Part shown: positions 33,519 through 42,629 of the stretch, one piece after another
Layout of the letters: each line of letters starts with the position of its first letter
Numbering within the stretch: the stretch's first letter is position 1
Source of the DNA: DATCMA01 sp036563645
GTDB taxonomy: Bacteria > Actinomycetota > Actinomycetes > Mycobacteriales > Micromonosporaceae
Direction of reading: 5' to 3'
Length of the DNA: 64,000 nucleotides
NCBI GenBank assembly: GCA_036563645.1
Contig: DATCMA010000046.1
Span: forward strand, 28,318-92,317
Notes under the pieces: model-generated
Told to the model about the DNA's origin: nothing
The model's input: only the letters and a program-made list of their open reading frames with translations
Database searches by the model: none
Translations under genes and position numbers: made by a program

Positions 33519-35414
33519 TCATGACGGCGTCCCGGGGAGCACGAGCGCTGCTCCGTCGGTCAGCCGCGCGGCGCGCCGAGCCGCTTCCACCTCGGCGACC
33601 GCGCTGCGCAGCCGGTCCGCCACCGCCGACGCGTCGTCGGCGACACCGGCCTCGGCCAACCGAGCTAGGTACCGCTGGGCCTCGTCGTCGAGGAGGGCCG
33701 CTACCCGGGTGAGCAGTCGCTCCCGCGACGCGCTGATGACGGTCTGCGCCGTCTGGTCACCGACGATAGCCCTGAGCACCGACTCAGCCGCGAGCGTGGT
33801 GCGGCCGTCGGTGACCGCCGTCCCGTCCGTCGGGCTGGGCTCCGGCGCGGCGGCGTCGATCGGCGGGGCCGTCGTCTCCTGCGGCGCCGGCGCGGTCGAC
33901 GCGAGGGCGGCGACCATGAGGGTCAATCCGATGGGCGGAGTCGCCGTCCCGGCGCCTGGCCCGGACTCGCCGCGGAGAATGTCCAGCACGTCGCGCTGCC
34001 AGTCCTGGGCGACGCGGCGGGCGCGGTCGGGCAGATCGTCGCTGGGACGGGCCAGCTCCGGGGTGAGCAGCGCCGACCCCGCGGGATGGACCTGCCAGCT
34101 CGCGTACGCCCGCTCCGCGGCGTCGGCCGCGGTGTTCTGCAGCAGCGTGACGAGCTGCGTTTCCAACGCCTCTCGAAGGCGCCGCTCGGGTCGGGCGCGC
34201 CCGGTGAGCGCCGCGACCACGCGGTCGCGCAGCTGCCCGCCGCGGGACTCCACGGCGCGAAAGAGGTCTCCGGCGTCGACGAACTCCTGCCAGCGGGCGA
34301 GCAGGTCGGCGCGGAAGAGCTGGCCGTCACGCAGGATCTGGTCGACGTCCCGCTGGCCGCCGCGGTAGGCCGACGCGACCCGTTCGCGCAGGTCGCGAGC
34401 GGCGGCGACCTGGTCGTCGACGGCGTCGGCGAGGCCGGTCACCGCGGGGGTGAGCGCCGCGAGGGCGCCGTCGAGGGTCTGCCGCACCACCGATTCGCGA
34501 CTCGCGGGGTCGGCGGCGAGGCGCCCGAACCACTCCCGGATGGCGGCGATAGCCGGTTCGGGCAACAGGCCTTGGCCGTCGACGTCGCTCTCCGGCACGA
34601 CGAACACCGGTGCGGTGGCGAGGTCGTTCGCGGCGAGGAGTTCGGACAGGTGCGCGGGGACCTCGTCGATCGCCTCCGGCGGGACCCGGTTGAGGACAAG
34701 CATGATCACCGTGCCGCGGGCGCGTGCGGTGTGGAGGAGTTCCCAGGGAACCGCGTCGGCGTACCGGGCGGCGGTGGTAACGAAGAGCCAGAGATCGGCG
34801 CCGGTGAGCAGCTGGGTGGCGAGCGCCCGGTTGGCGTCGACGACCGTGTCGATGTCGGGGGTGTCGAGGAACGCCACGCCCGCGTCGAGCGCGGGGGCGG
34901 CGACGACCTCCATCCCCCCAGGCTCCTCGCCGGCCTCGCCGGCGCGCGCGAGGCCAGGAAGGAGCGCTCCGCTGTGGAACCACGTGATGTCCGTGGGGTT
35001 GCCGACCAGGATTGGGTAGCGGGTGGTGGGCCGGAGAACGCCCGCCGAACTCACCCGCGCCCGGGCCAGACTGTTGACCAGGGTGGACTTGCCAGCGCCG
35101 GTGGACCCGCCGACGACCACGAGGAGAGGGGCGTCCATCCGGGCCAGGCGAGGGAGTAGGTAGCTGTCGAGCTGCGTGACGATGGCGTTGGCGACCTGCC
35201 GCGCTGCCTCGGCGGAGGGGAGGGGCAGCGGATACGTGATCTCGCGCACGGCTGCCCGCAGCCGGTCGAGCGCGGCCGGCAATCCAGCGGTGGTGAAGGA
35301 TTCCGCGGTGGGCCGGGGGATCACTCGTGCGGTGGTCGTGCCGGATTCGTCCGCCTGGTCCGGAACGACGGCGGCCCCGGTGGGGTCTGCGGCGTCGTCA
35401 CCGTACGTGCTCAC
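33519..35414 (-). CDS. Dynamin-like GTPase, first of pair
   Basis: 631 residues from GTG 35414. P-loop GSTGAGKS is at 103-110, switch I in LRPTTRYPIL, G3 as LDTPDIDTV; the G4 position reads LNRVPPE, lacking the usual NKxD. Long helical segments follow, with one short hydrophobic stretch (IGLTLMVAALAS, near 490), so the protein is probably peripheral to the membrane. Paired with the downstream GTPase, it resembles DynA/DynB-type proteins linked to sporulation septa in Streptomyces, but that assignment is only by type. Upstream lies the dnaK promoter region, divergent. Confidence 0.78.
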   Translation of the reverse strand: MSTYGDDAADPTGAAVVPDQADESGTTTARVIPRPTAESFTTAGLPAALDRLRAAVREITYPLPLPSAEAARQVANAIVTQLDSYLLPRLARMDAPLLVVVGGSTGAGKSTLVNSLARARVSSAGVLRPTTRYPILVGNPTDITWFHSGALLPGLARAGEAGEEPGGMEVVAAPALDAGVAFLDTPDIDTVVDANRALATQLLTGADLWLFVTTAARYADAVPWELLHTARARGTVIMLVLNRVPPEAIDEVPAHLSELLAANDLATAPVFVVPESDVDGQGLLPEPAIAAIREWFGRLAADPASRESVVRQTLDGALAALTPAVTGLADAVDDQVAAARDLRERVASAYRGGQRDVDQILRDGQLFRADLLARWQEFVDAGDLFRAVESRGGQLRDRVVAALTGRARPERRLREALETQLVTLLQNTAADAAERAYASWQVHPAGSALLTPELARPSDDLPDRARRVAQDWQRDVLDILRGESGPGAGTATPPIGLTLMVAALASTAPAPQETTAPPIDAAAPEPSPTDGTAVTDGRTTLAAESVLRAIVGDQTAQTVISASRERLLTRVAALLDDEAQRYLARLAEAGVADDASAVADRLRSAVAEVEAARRAARLTDGAALVLPGTPS

Positions 35415-35504
35415 TGGTAAAGCGTGCCTGATCTATGAAATCTCGACAACAGTCACTATGAATTTCAAGATCGCATCGCAAACTTGCGTCTGACTGACTC
35501 AATT

Positions 35505-35555
35505 TTGACTTGACGCGCGAAGGCGCCGTGGCATTATTGAGTCGAGTTCACTCAA
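35505..35555 (+). promoter_or_regulatory. dnaK promoter with HspR (HAIR) operator
   Basis: TTGAGT-N7-ACTCAA at 35537-35555 matches the HAIR box CTTGAGT-N7-ACTCAAG bound by HspR. A -35-like TTGACG (35510-35515) and CATTAT (35532-35537), 16 bp apart, place the operator across the -10 region and start site, consistent with repression. Confidence 0.82.
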
Positions 35556-35620
35556 CTTGTTGGTCATGCCGTGACGCAACCACGGCAGTGGGGGTCTAGG
35601 AAGCGAAGCGAGGAAGCGAC

Positions 35621-37471
<1,851 letters not shown>

Positions 37472-37523
37472 CGGTGACGAGCCAGCTCGTGTGGAGAGCC
37501 CTTGAGCGGAGCGAGGTAGCCGT

Positions 37524-38318
37524 ATGACGCAGGAGCCACGAGCGGCTGATGGGGCCGCCGCCGCGGCGAACCAGGGCGGCTCCGACGGTCCGGAAAAGGG
37601 TCAAACCGAGCGGGTCATCATTCGTGACCGACGCAGGGTTGATCCCACGGGGACCAGGGTCCCTGGCAGCGCGAGCCCTCGGCACGCCGCGCCCGAGACC
37701 GATGATCCGGCTCTCCAGCAGCGAGAGGCGGACGAGCAGGCCAAGCCCGAGACCCCGGCGGGCGAGGCACCAGCGGCCGAGACACAGGCCGACGTCCCGG
37801 CTGAAGCCCCGGCCGAGTCCCCGGCCGAGTCCCCGGCTGAGGCGCAGCCGGAGGACACCTCCGCCGCTGAGCTGGAGGCCCTGCGAGCCGAGGTGCAGGC
37901 GCTGCGGGCCCAGCTCGAGGAGCGCACCTCCGACCTGCAGCGGGTGACGGCGGAGTACGCCAACTACCGCAAGCGGGTTGAGCGGGATCGGGGATTGGCG
38001 GCCGAGCAGGCGGTGGCGAGCGTGCTGACTGCGCTCCTGCCGATCCTTGACGATCTCGACCGGGCGCGCGAGCACGGCGATCTCGTCGGCCCGTTCGGTG
38101 CGGTTGCCGAGCAGCTCATCAACGAGCTGGGCAAGTTCGGACTGGTCGCGTTCGGGGAGAAGGGCGACCGCTTCGACCCGAACAAGCACGAGGCCGTCGC
38201 CCACGTCACCTCCGCCGACGTGACCGAGTCGACCTGCGTCGAGGTCATGCGCCGCGGATACCTCATGGGCGACCGCCTGTTGCGGGCGGCCCTGGTCACC
38301 GTCGCTGATCCGGAGTGA
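37524..38318 (+). CDS. grpE: Nucleotide exchange factor GrpE
   Basis: 264 residues. A long Ala/Glu/Pro-rich N-terminal arm (about 1-115, with AESPAESPAEA repeats) precedes the coiled coil and beta domain. Family signatures are EYANYRKRVERDR and the C-terminal EVMRRGYLMGDRLLRAALVTVA. It exchanges ADP for ATP on DnaK. It begins 52 bp after dnaK. The long acidic arm is larger than in E. coli GrpE and typical of actinobacteria. Confidence 0.96.
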   Translation: MTQEPRAADGAAAAANQGGSDGPEKGQTERVIIRDRRRVDPTGTRVPGSASPRHAAPETDDPALQQREADEQAKPETPAGEAPAAETQADVPAEAPAESPAESPAEAQPEDTSAAELEALRAEVQALRAQLEERTSDLQRVTAEYANYRKRVERDRGLAAEQAVASVLTALLPILDDLDRAREHGDLVGPFGAVAEQLINELGKFGLVAFGEKGDRFDPNKHEAVAHVTSADVTESTCVEVMRRGYLMGDRLLRAALVTVADPE

Positions 38319-38331
38319 GTCGCGACAGGTC

Positions 38332-38368
38332 CGGGCTGGGGAGCGCCTCCCGCGCGCTCCCCAGCCCG
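38332..38368 (+). terminator. Strong hairpin between grpE and dnaJ
   Basis: A perfect 15-bp stem (38332-38346 with 38354-38368), 7-nt loop. It has no T tract. Within a heat-shock operon it could be an attenuator or a stabilising or processing stem rather than a full stop. Confidence 0.7.
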
Positions 38369-38424
38369 CTCCGACCCCGTGACGCCGCGGCGCTGACCGA
38401 GACCTACCCGAGGAGGTGGACCTG

Positions 38425-39600
38425 GTGAGTTCCAAGGATTGGCTGGAAAAGGACTTCTACGCCGAGCTTGGGGTGTCCAAGTCCGCCTCCGCCGACGAGA
38501 TCAAGAAGGCGTATCGGAAGCTCGCCCGGGAGCTGCACCCCGACCGCAACCCGGGTGATCCCAAGGCGGAGGAGCGGTTCAAGGCGATTTCGGAGGCCTA
38601 CGCCGTCCTCTCCGACGAGAAGAAGCGCAAGGAGTACGACGAGCTGCGGGCGCTCTTCGGCTCGGGGGCGTTCCGCCGAAGCGCACGGGGCGCCGGAGTC
38701 GGTTTCGATCCCAGTGACTTGTTCGCTGGCTTCCAGGCTGGCGACCGCCGGTTCGGCAGTGCGTTCTCCGACCTGTTCAGCGCCATCTTCTCCGGGGGAG
38801 GGCCGGGCCCGCGCGCGCGGGGACCCGCTCGTGGGCGCGATGTCGAGGCCGAAGTCACCATCGACTTCCTCGACGCGGTCCGGGGCACCACTCTGCCGCT
38901 GACGTTGCGCTCGATGGGCGTCTGCGACACCTGCCAGGGCAGTGGCGCGAAACCCGGCACCCAGCCGCGGGTGTGCCCGCTGTGCCGCGGCACGGGGATG
39001 GTCACCCACAACCAGGGGGCGTTCAGCTTCTCGGAACCGTGCCGGGAATGCCAGGGTGTCGGGACGGTCGTCGATCAGAAGTGCCCCGAGTGCCGAGGCC
39101 GGGGTGGCGTGACCAAGACCCGTACCCTCCACGTGCGCTTCCCCGCGGGTGTCGCCGATGGGCAGCGGATTCGGCTCAGCGGTCGAGGCGAGCCAGGGGA
39201 GCGTGGGGGACCGCCCGGCGACCTCTACGTGACGGTCAGGGTCCGCGAGGACGACCTGTTCGGGCGCTCGGGCGACGACCTGACCCTCACAGTGCCGATC
39301 ACGTTCGCCGAGGCGGTGCTCGGCGCGGACATCCGCGTGCCCACCATCGACGGCTCGGTCACCCTGCGAATTCCGCCGGGCACCCCGAGCGGGCGGACGT
39401 TGCGCGTACGGGGTAAGGGGGTAGCCCGCCGAAATGGCCGAGTCGGGGATCTCCTGGTTACCGTCGAGGTAGTCGTTCCCCAGAAGCTCTCGGCTGAGGC
39501 GAGGGCAGCCCTGGAGAAGTTCGCTCTTGAGACTCCGCCGGCGCCACGGCAGCATCTCGAAGCACGGATGCGCCGGCTGAACGAGGCGACGAGGAGGTGA
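38425..39600 (+). CDS. dnaJ: Co-chaperone DnaJ
   Basis: 391 residues. The J domain (about 7-75) has the HPD motif (LHPDRNPGD). A Gly/Phe region follows, then four zinc-finger repeats (CDTCQGSG, CPLCRGTG, CRECQGVG, CPECRGRG) and the C-terminal substrate domains. GTG 38425 is chosen because AGGAGG (38411-38416) is 8 nt upstream; the in-frame GTG at 38416 overlaps that ribosome site. It delivers substrates to DnaK and stimulates its ATPase. Its stop is 5 nt before the hspR start. Confidence 0.96.
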   Translation: MSSKDWLEKDFYAELGVSKSASADEIKKAYRKLARELHPDRNPGDPKAEERFKAISEAYAVLSDEKKRKEYDELRALFGSGAFRRSARGAGVGFDPSDLFAGFQAGDRRFGSAFSDLFSAIFSGGGPGPRARGPARGRDVEAEVTIDFLDAVRGTTLPLTLRSMGVCDTCQGSGAKPGTQPRVCPLCRGTGMVTHNQGAFSFSEPCRECQGVGTVVDQKCPECRGRGGVTKTRTLHVRFPAGVADGQRIRLSGRGEPGERGGPPGDLYVTVRVREDDLFGRSGDDLTLTVPITFAEAVLGADIRVPTIDGSVTLRIPPGTPSGRTLRVRGKGVARRNGRVGDLLVTVEVVVPQKLSAEARAALEKFALETPPAPRQHLEARMRRLNEATRR

Positions 39601-39605
39601 GCCTG

Positions 39606-40040
39606 GTGGACAAGAAGGCCTCGCTTTCCGACGCCGCCTCCGACGAGAAAGTCCTGATCATCTCGGTGGCTGCCCGGATGGCGGGCATGCACCCTCAGAC
39701 GCTGCGCCAGTACGACCGGATGGGTCTGGTCCAGGCGGGCCGTGCGCCTGGGGGCGGGCGCCGGTACAGCCTCCGAGATGTCGAGTTGCTTCGCGAGGTG
39801 CAGCGACTCAGCCAGGATGAGGGAGTCAACCTGGCTGGGATCAAGCGGATCATCGACCTTGAGCGGTTGGTGAACGAGCTGGAGCAGCGGCTGGTGGAGA
39901 CGGAAGCGCAACTCGCCGCGGCTCGGCAGCGCATCGCGGAGCTGGAGGCGATGTCACCGTTTCCCCGGCGAGACCTCGTACCGACCGCGCGGATCTCGAA
40001 CGCCGTGGTGCTGTGGGAGGAGAACCGCCCCTCGGCGTAG
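39606..40040 (+). CDS. hspR: Heat-shock repressor HspR (MerR family)
   Basis: 144 residues. The MerR-type helix-turn-helix (about 18-50; MAGMHPQTLRQYDRMGLV) is followed by a coiled-coil dimer helix rich in Glu/Arg/Leu. It represses the dnaK operon and clpB through HAIR boxes, with DnaK as co-repressor. GTG 39606 is preferred over 39597 because AGGAGG at 39592-39597 gives 8-nt spacing. The gene is autoregulated as last member of the operon. A terminator follows. Confidence 0.95.
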   Translation: MDKKASLSDAASDEKVLIISVAARMAGMHPQTLRQYDRMGLVQAGRAPGGGRRYSLRDVELLREVQRLSQDEGVNLAGIKRIIDLERLVNELEQRLVETEAQLAAARQRIAELEAMSPFPRRDLVPTARISNAVVLWEENRPSA

Positions 40041-40089
40041 GTACGGAATGTGCCGCGTCCACGGTGTCGTACCCGCTACCGTCGCGATA

Positions 40090-40116
40090 GGCCGGGACTC
40101 ACGGGGGGTCCCGGCC
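40090..40116 (+). terminator. Terminator after hspR
   Basis: A 9-bp perfect stem, GGCCGGGAC with GTCCCGGCC, loop 9 nt. It ends the dnaK operon before the convergent gene at 40155. Confidence 0.7.
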
Positions 40117-40154
40117 TCGATCCCTAGCTCAATCCCCAGCAAGCGGCGCCGACG

Positions 40155-40583
40155 TCAGGCGAGGCGGCGCGGGTTGCGCACCAGCCCGCCCTCGCACCAG
40201 TCGTGGTAGTTGAAGAGGTCGGGCTTGCTCATCAACACCAAGGTGTTGTGTGCCCACGTGGCCATGGGTTCGTCGCCCATCTGCGCCCGCTCGACCAACT
40301 TCCGCAGCCGCCGGCGCGGATGTGCTTTGAAGTTGGTGCGGATGCTGTCGGCGGCGTAGATGTACAGGCAGTGCAGGGCGAAGCGACGGGCCGGGCAGGT
40401 GCGGTCCATCGCGAGATCGAACAGGGTGTTGATCAGCCGGTCGCCGGCGACGAGCAGGTCCCAGTTCTCGGGCATCGTCTCGAGCGGGACGGAATCGGGA
40501 TTGTAGGCCCAGGCGCGCAGTTCCTCTGGGGTCGGGTCGACGGGATTGGCGAAACCACGGAAGCCGGTCTGCTGCACGCTCAC
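40155..40583 (-). CDS. Conserved actinobacterial protein, function unknown
   Basis: 142 residues from GTG 40583, with a GGAG about 10 nt upstream. It is soluble and mostly helical, with several conserved-looking His/Trp/Cys positions (NLPHD-like NYHDWCEGG near the end). It often sits beside hspR in actinobacteria (recalled context), but no function is known to me. Confidence 0.7.
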   Translation of the reverse strand: MSVQQTGFRGFANPVDPTPEELRAWAYNPDSVPLETMPENWDLLVAGDRLINTLFDLAMDRTCPARRFALHCLYIYAADSIRTNFKAHPRRRLRKLVERAQMGDEPMATWAHNTLVLMSKPDLFNYHDWCEGGLVRNPRRLA

Positions 40584-40717
40584 CCGAACGACTCCGTTCG
40601 TGCCGCCGGGCCGCCGCGGCCCGGATCACCACCTGCTACTGATGCGTCACCGTAGCGCGCTGCCATAGTGGACGGAAGGCCCACGGCTGCGCTGTCGGTG
40701 AGTGGGGTCGACCTAGA

Positions 40718-41920
40718 TTAATGGGTGGCGACCGCCGGCGTACCGGAGTTGCGGCGCGAGCCGCGGAGCAGACGCTTGAACCAGGGGTAATCCGGGAGGC
40801 GCGCTAACGCCGGCCCGGTCACCACTGTGATCAGCACGTACGCGGTGGCGAGCGGGGCGAGCTGCGGAGCCACCCCCGCGGCCCCGGCGGCGAGCCCGGC
40901 GATGACGATGGAGAACTCCCCGCGCGGCATGAGCGCGAGGCCAGCGCGCAGGCGACCGGGGAGCGCGATGCCGGCGCGGCGGGCGGCGAGGTAGCCGGTC
41001 GCCACCTTGGTCGCCATCGTCACGATCGCCAGGGCGAGTGCGGGCAGCAACACCGGCGGGATGTCCCGCGGGTCGGTGGCGAGTCCGAAGAAGACGAAGA
41101 ACACCGCCGCGAAGAGGTCGCGTAACGGGGACAGCAGCTGGGTGGCGTGGTGGGCCACATGCCCCGAGATGGCGATACCGACCAGGAAGGCGCCGACCGC
41201 GGCGGAGACCTGGAGCTCGCTGGCGATGCCAGCCACGAGCAGCGTCAGGCCGAAGACGATGAGGAGCAGCGCCTCCGCGTCTTTGACGGCGATCGCTTTC
41301 GAGATCAGGTGACCGAACCGGATGGCGACGATCAGCACCACTAGGACCGTGACCACCGCGATGGCGAGGGACTTCCCCCCGGCGGCGAGGCCGGCACCGG
41401 CGAGCACGGCGGTCACGAGCGGGAGGTAGAAGGCCATCGCGAGGTCTTCGATGACCAGCACGGAGAGGATGACCGGGGTCTCGCGGTTACCGAGCCGGCC
41501 GAGGTCAGCGAGGACCTTGGCGATGACGCCAGAGGAGCTCACCCAGGTGACGCCGGCGAGCACGATCGCGGTGACCCATCCCCAGCCGAGCAGGAGGGCG
41601 AAGGCGGCTCCGGGTACGGCGTTGAGGAGTCCGTCGATGAGGCCTGCGGGCGCGGACTTGCGCAGGTTCTCGACCAGCTCGGACGCGGAGTACTCGAGGC
41701 CGAGCAGGACCAACAGCAGGATCACGCCGATCTCTGCCCCGACCGCGAAGAATTCCTCACTTTCGGCGAGGGACAGCACTCCGCCATGCCCGAACGCGAG
41801 TCCAGCAATCAGGTAGAGGGGGATCGGCGAGAGACCGATGCGCCGGCTGAGGCGTCCGAGGAGACCGAGGAGGAGGAGCAGTGCCCCGACCTCGATCAGG
41901 AGTTTGGTGATTTCGTGCAT
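40718..41920 (-). CDS. CPA2 family K+/H+ antiporter, KhtU-like membrane subunit
   Basis: 400 residues with 11-12 membrane helices and a short basic cytoplasmic tail. The family sequence LLLVLLGLEYSASEL and the glycine-rich unwound helix region (VSSSGVIAKVLADLG) are present. There is no TrkA-N domain, so regulation must come from a partner. That is the TrkA-C gene 5 nt upstream, as in the B. subtilis KhtT-KhtU pair and the M. tuberculosis Rv3236c-Rv3237c pair. It likely exports K+ in exchange for protons. Confidence 0.85.
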   Translation of the reverse strand: MHEITKLLIEVGALLLLLGLLGRLSRRIGLSPIPLYLIAGLAFGHGGVLSLAESEEFFAVGAEIGVILLLVLLGLEYSASELVENLRKSAPAGLIDGLLNAVPGAAFALLLGWGWVTAIVLAGVTWVSSSGVIAKVLADLGRLGNRETPVILSVLVIEDLAMAFYLPLVTAVLAGAGLAAGGKSLAIAVVTVLVVLIVAIRFGHLISKAIAVKDAEALLLIVFGLTLLVAGIASELQVSAAVGAFLVGIAISGHVAHHATQLLSPLRDLFAAVFFVFFGLATDPRDIPPVLLPALALAIVTMATKVATGYLAARRAGIALPGRLRAGLALMPRGEFSIVIAGLAAGAAGVAPQLAPLATAYVLITVVTGPALARLPDYPWFKRLLRGSRRNSGTPAVATH

Positions 41921-41925
41921 CCAGG

Positions 41926-42438
41926 TCAGACGTCCGTGTCGTCGCGCGCCAGGATGGCGATGATTCCGTCAATTCCGCGTTGCGTGCCGATGGCGACGAG
42001 AACGTCGCCGACTTCTAACCGGAATCCCGGGTCGGGGGAGGGGTAGACCTCCTGGTCTCGGATCACCGCGACGATGGAGACCCCGGTGCGAGTGCGGGCC
42101 TGGGTGTCGCCGAGGGTGCGCCCGACGTAGGGCGAGTCCGCCGAGATTGCGATCTGAGCGCTCATCAACCCGGGCACTCGCTCTTGCAGGCTGGCGAGCT
42201 GACCCAGGACCACGGGATTGCCGAGCAGGTCAGCGAGGGCAGTCGCCTCATCCGTCGTGAGCGGGATCTCCGCTATCGCGGCGTCGGGGTCGTCCTCGGT
42301 GTAGAGCACGAGATCGCGTTGCCCGGTGCGGTGCGCGACCACGGCGATTCGACGGCCGGACTCGGTGAGGAGGTCGTGACGGACGCCGACCCCGGGTAGT
42401 GACGTCTGCTCGATACGCACTCGCACGACGATCACCAT
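41926..42438 (-). CDS. TrkA-C (RCK-C) regulatory subunit of the K+/H+ antiporter
   Basis: 170 residues. The C-terminal RCK_C domain (about 95-165) has GRTLGDTQARTRTGVSIVAVIRD and FRLEVGDVLVAIGT. The N-terminal domain is KhtT/S-like. RCK_C domains bind small ligands, cyclic di-AMP among them, and gate transport. ATG 42438 begins the conserved region; the upstream reading frame crosses the clpB operators and is not coding. The gene is divergent from clpB, so the two promoters share about 190 bp. Confidence 0.85.
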   Translation of the reverse strand: MVIVVRVRIEQTSLPGVGVRHDLLTESGRRIAVVAHRTGQRDLVLYTEDDPDAAIAEIPLTTDEATALADLLGNPVVLGQLASLQERVPGLMSAQIAISADSPYVGRTLGDTQARTRTGVSIVAVIRDQEVYPSPDPGFRLEVGDVLVAIGTQRGIDGIIAILARDDTDV

Positions 42439-42505
42439 ACCTCGCCCTATTGGGGTCCTCCCGGCCGGGCGTTTGCCCGATCGCGGCGGCTCTCCGTGGT
42501 GCGAG

Positions 42506-42585
42506 TTGAGTCGGTCACGCTCAAATCTGAATAAGTTGAGTGAGGTAAGCTCAAGTTGACATAACATTGAGTTGACCACGCTCAA
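42506..42585 (+). promoter_or_regulatory. Three HspR (HAIR) boxes upstream of clpB
   Basis: TTGAGT-N7-GCTCAA occurs at 42506-42524, 42536-42554 and 42567-42585. Start-to-start distances are 30 and 31 bp, nearly three helical turns, so all three lie on one face. TTGACA at 42556 may be a -35. A further half-site, TTTGAGT, follows at 42587. Confidence 0.9.
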
Positions 42586-42629
42586 GTTTGAGTCGTCGCC
42601 ACGCCGAACAGGAGAGCCGAGGAGAGTCG

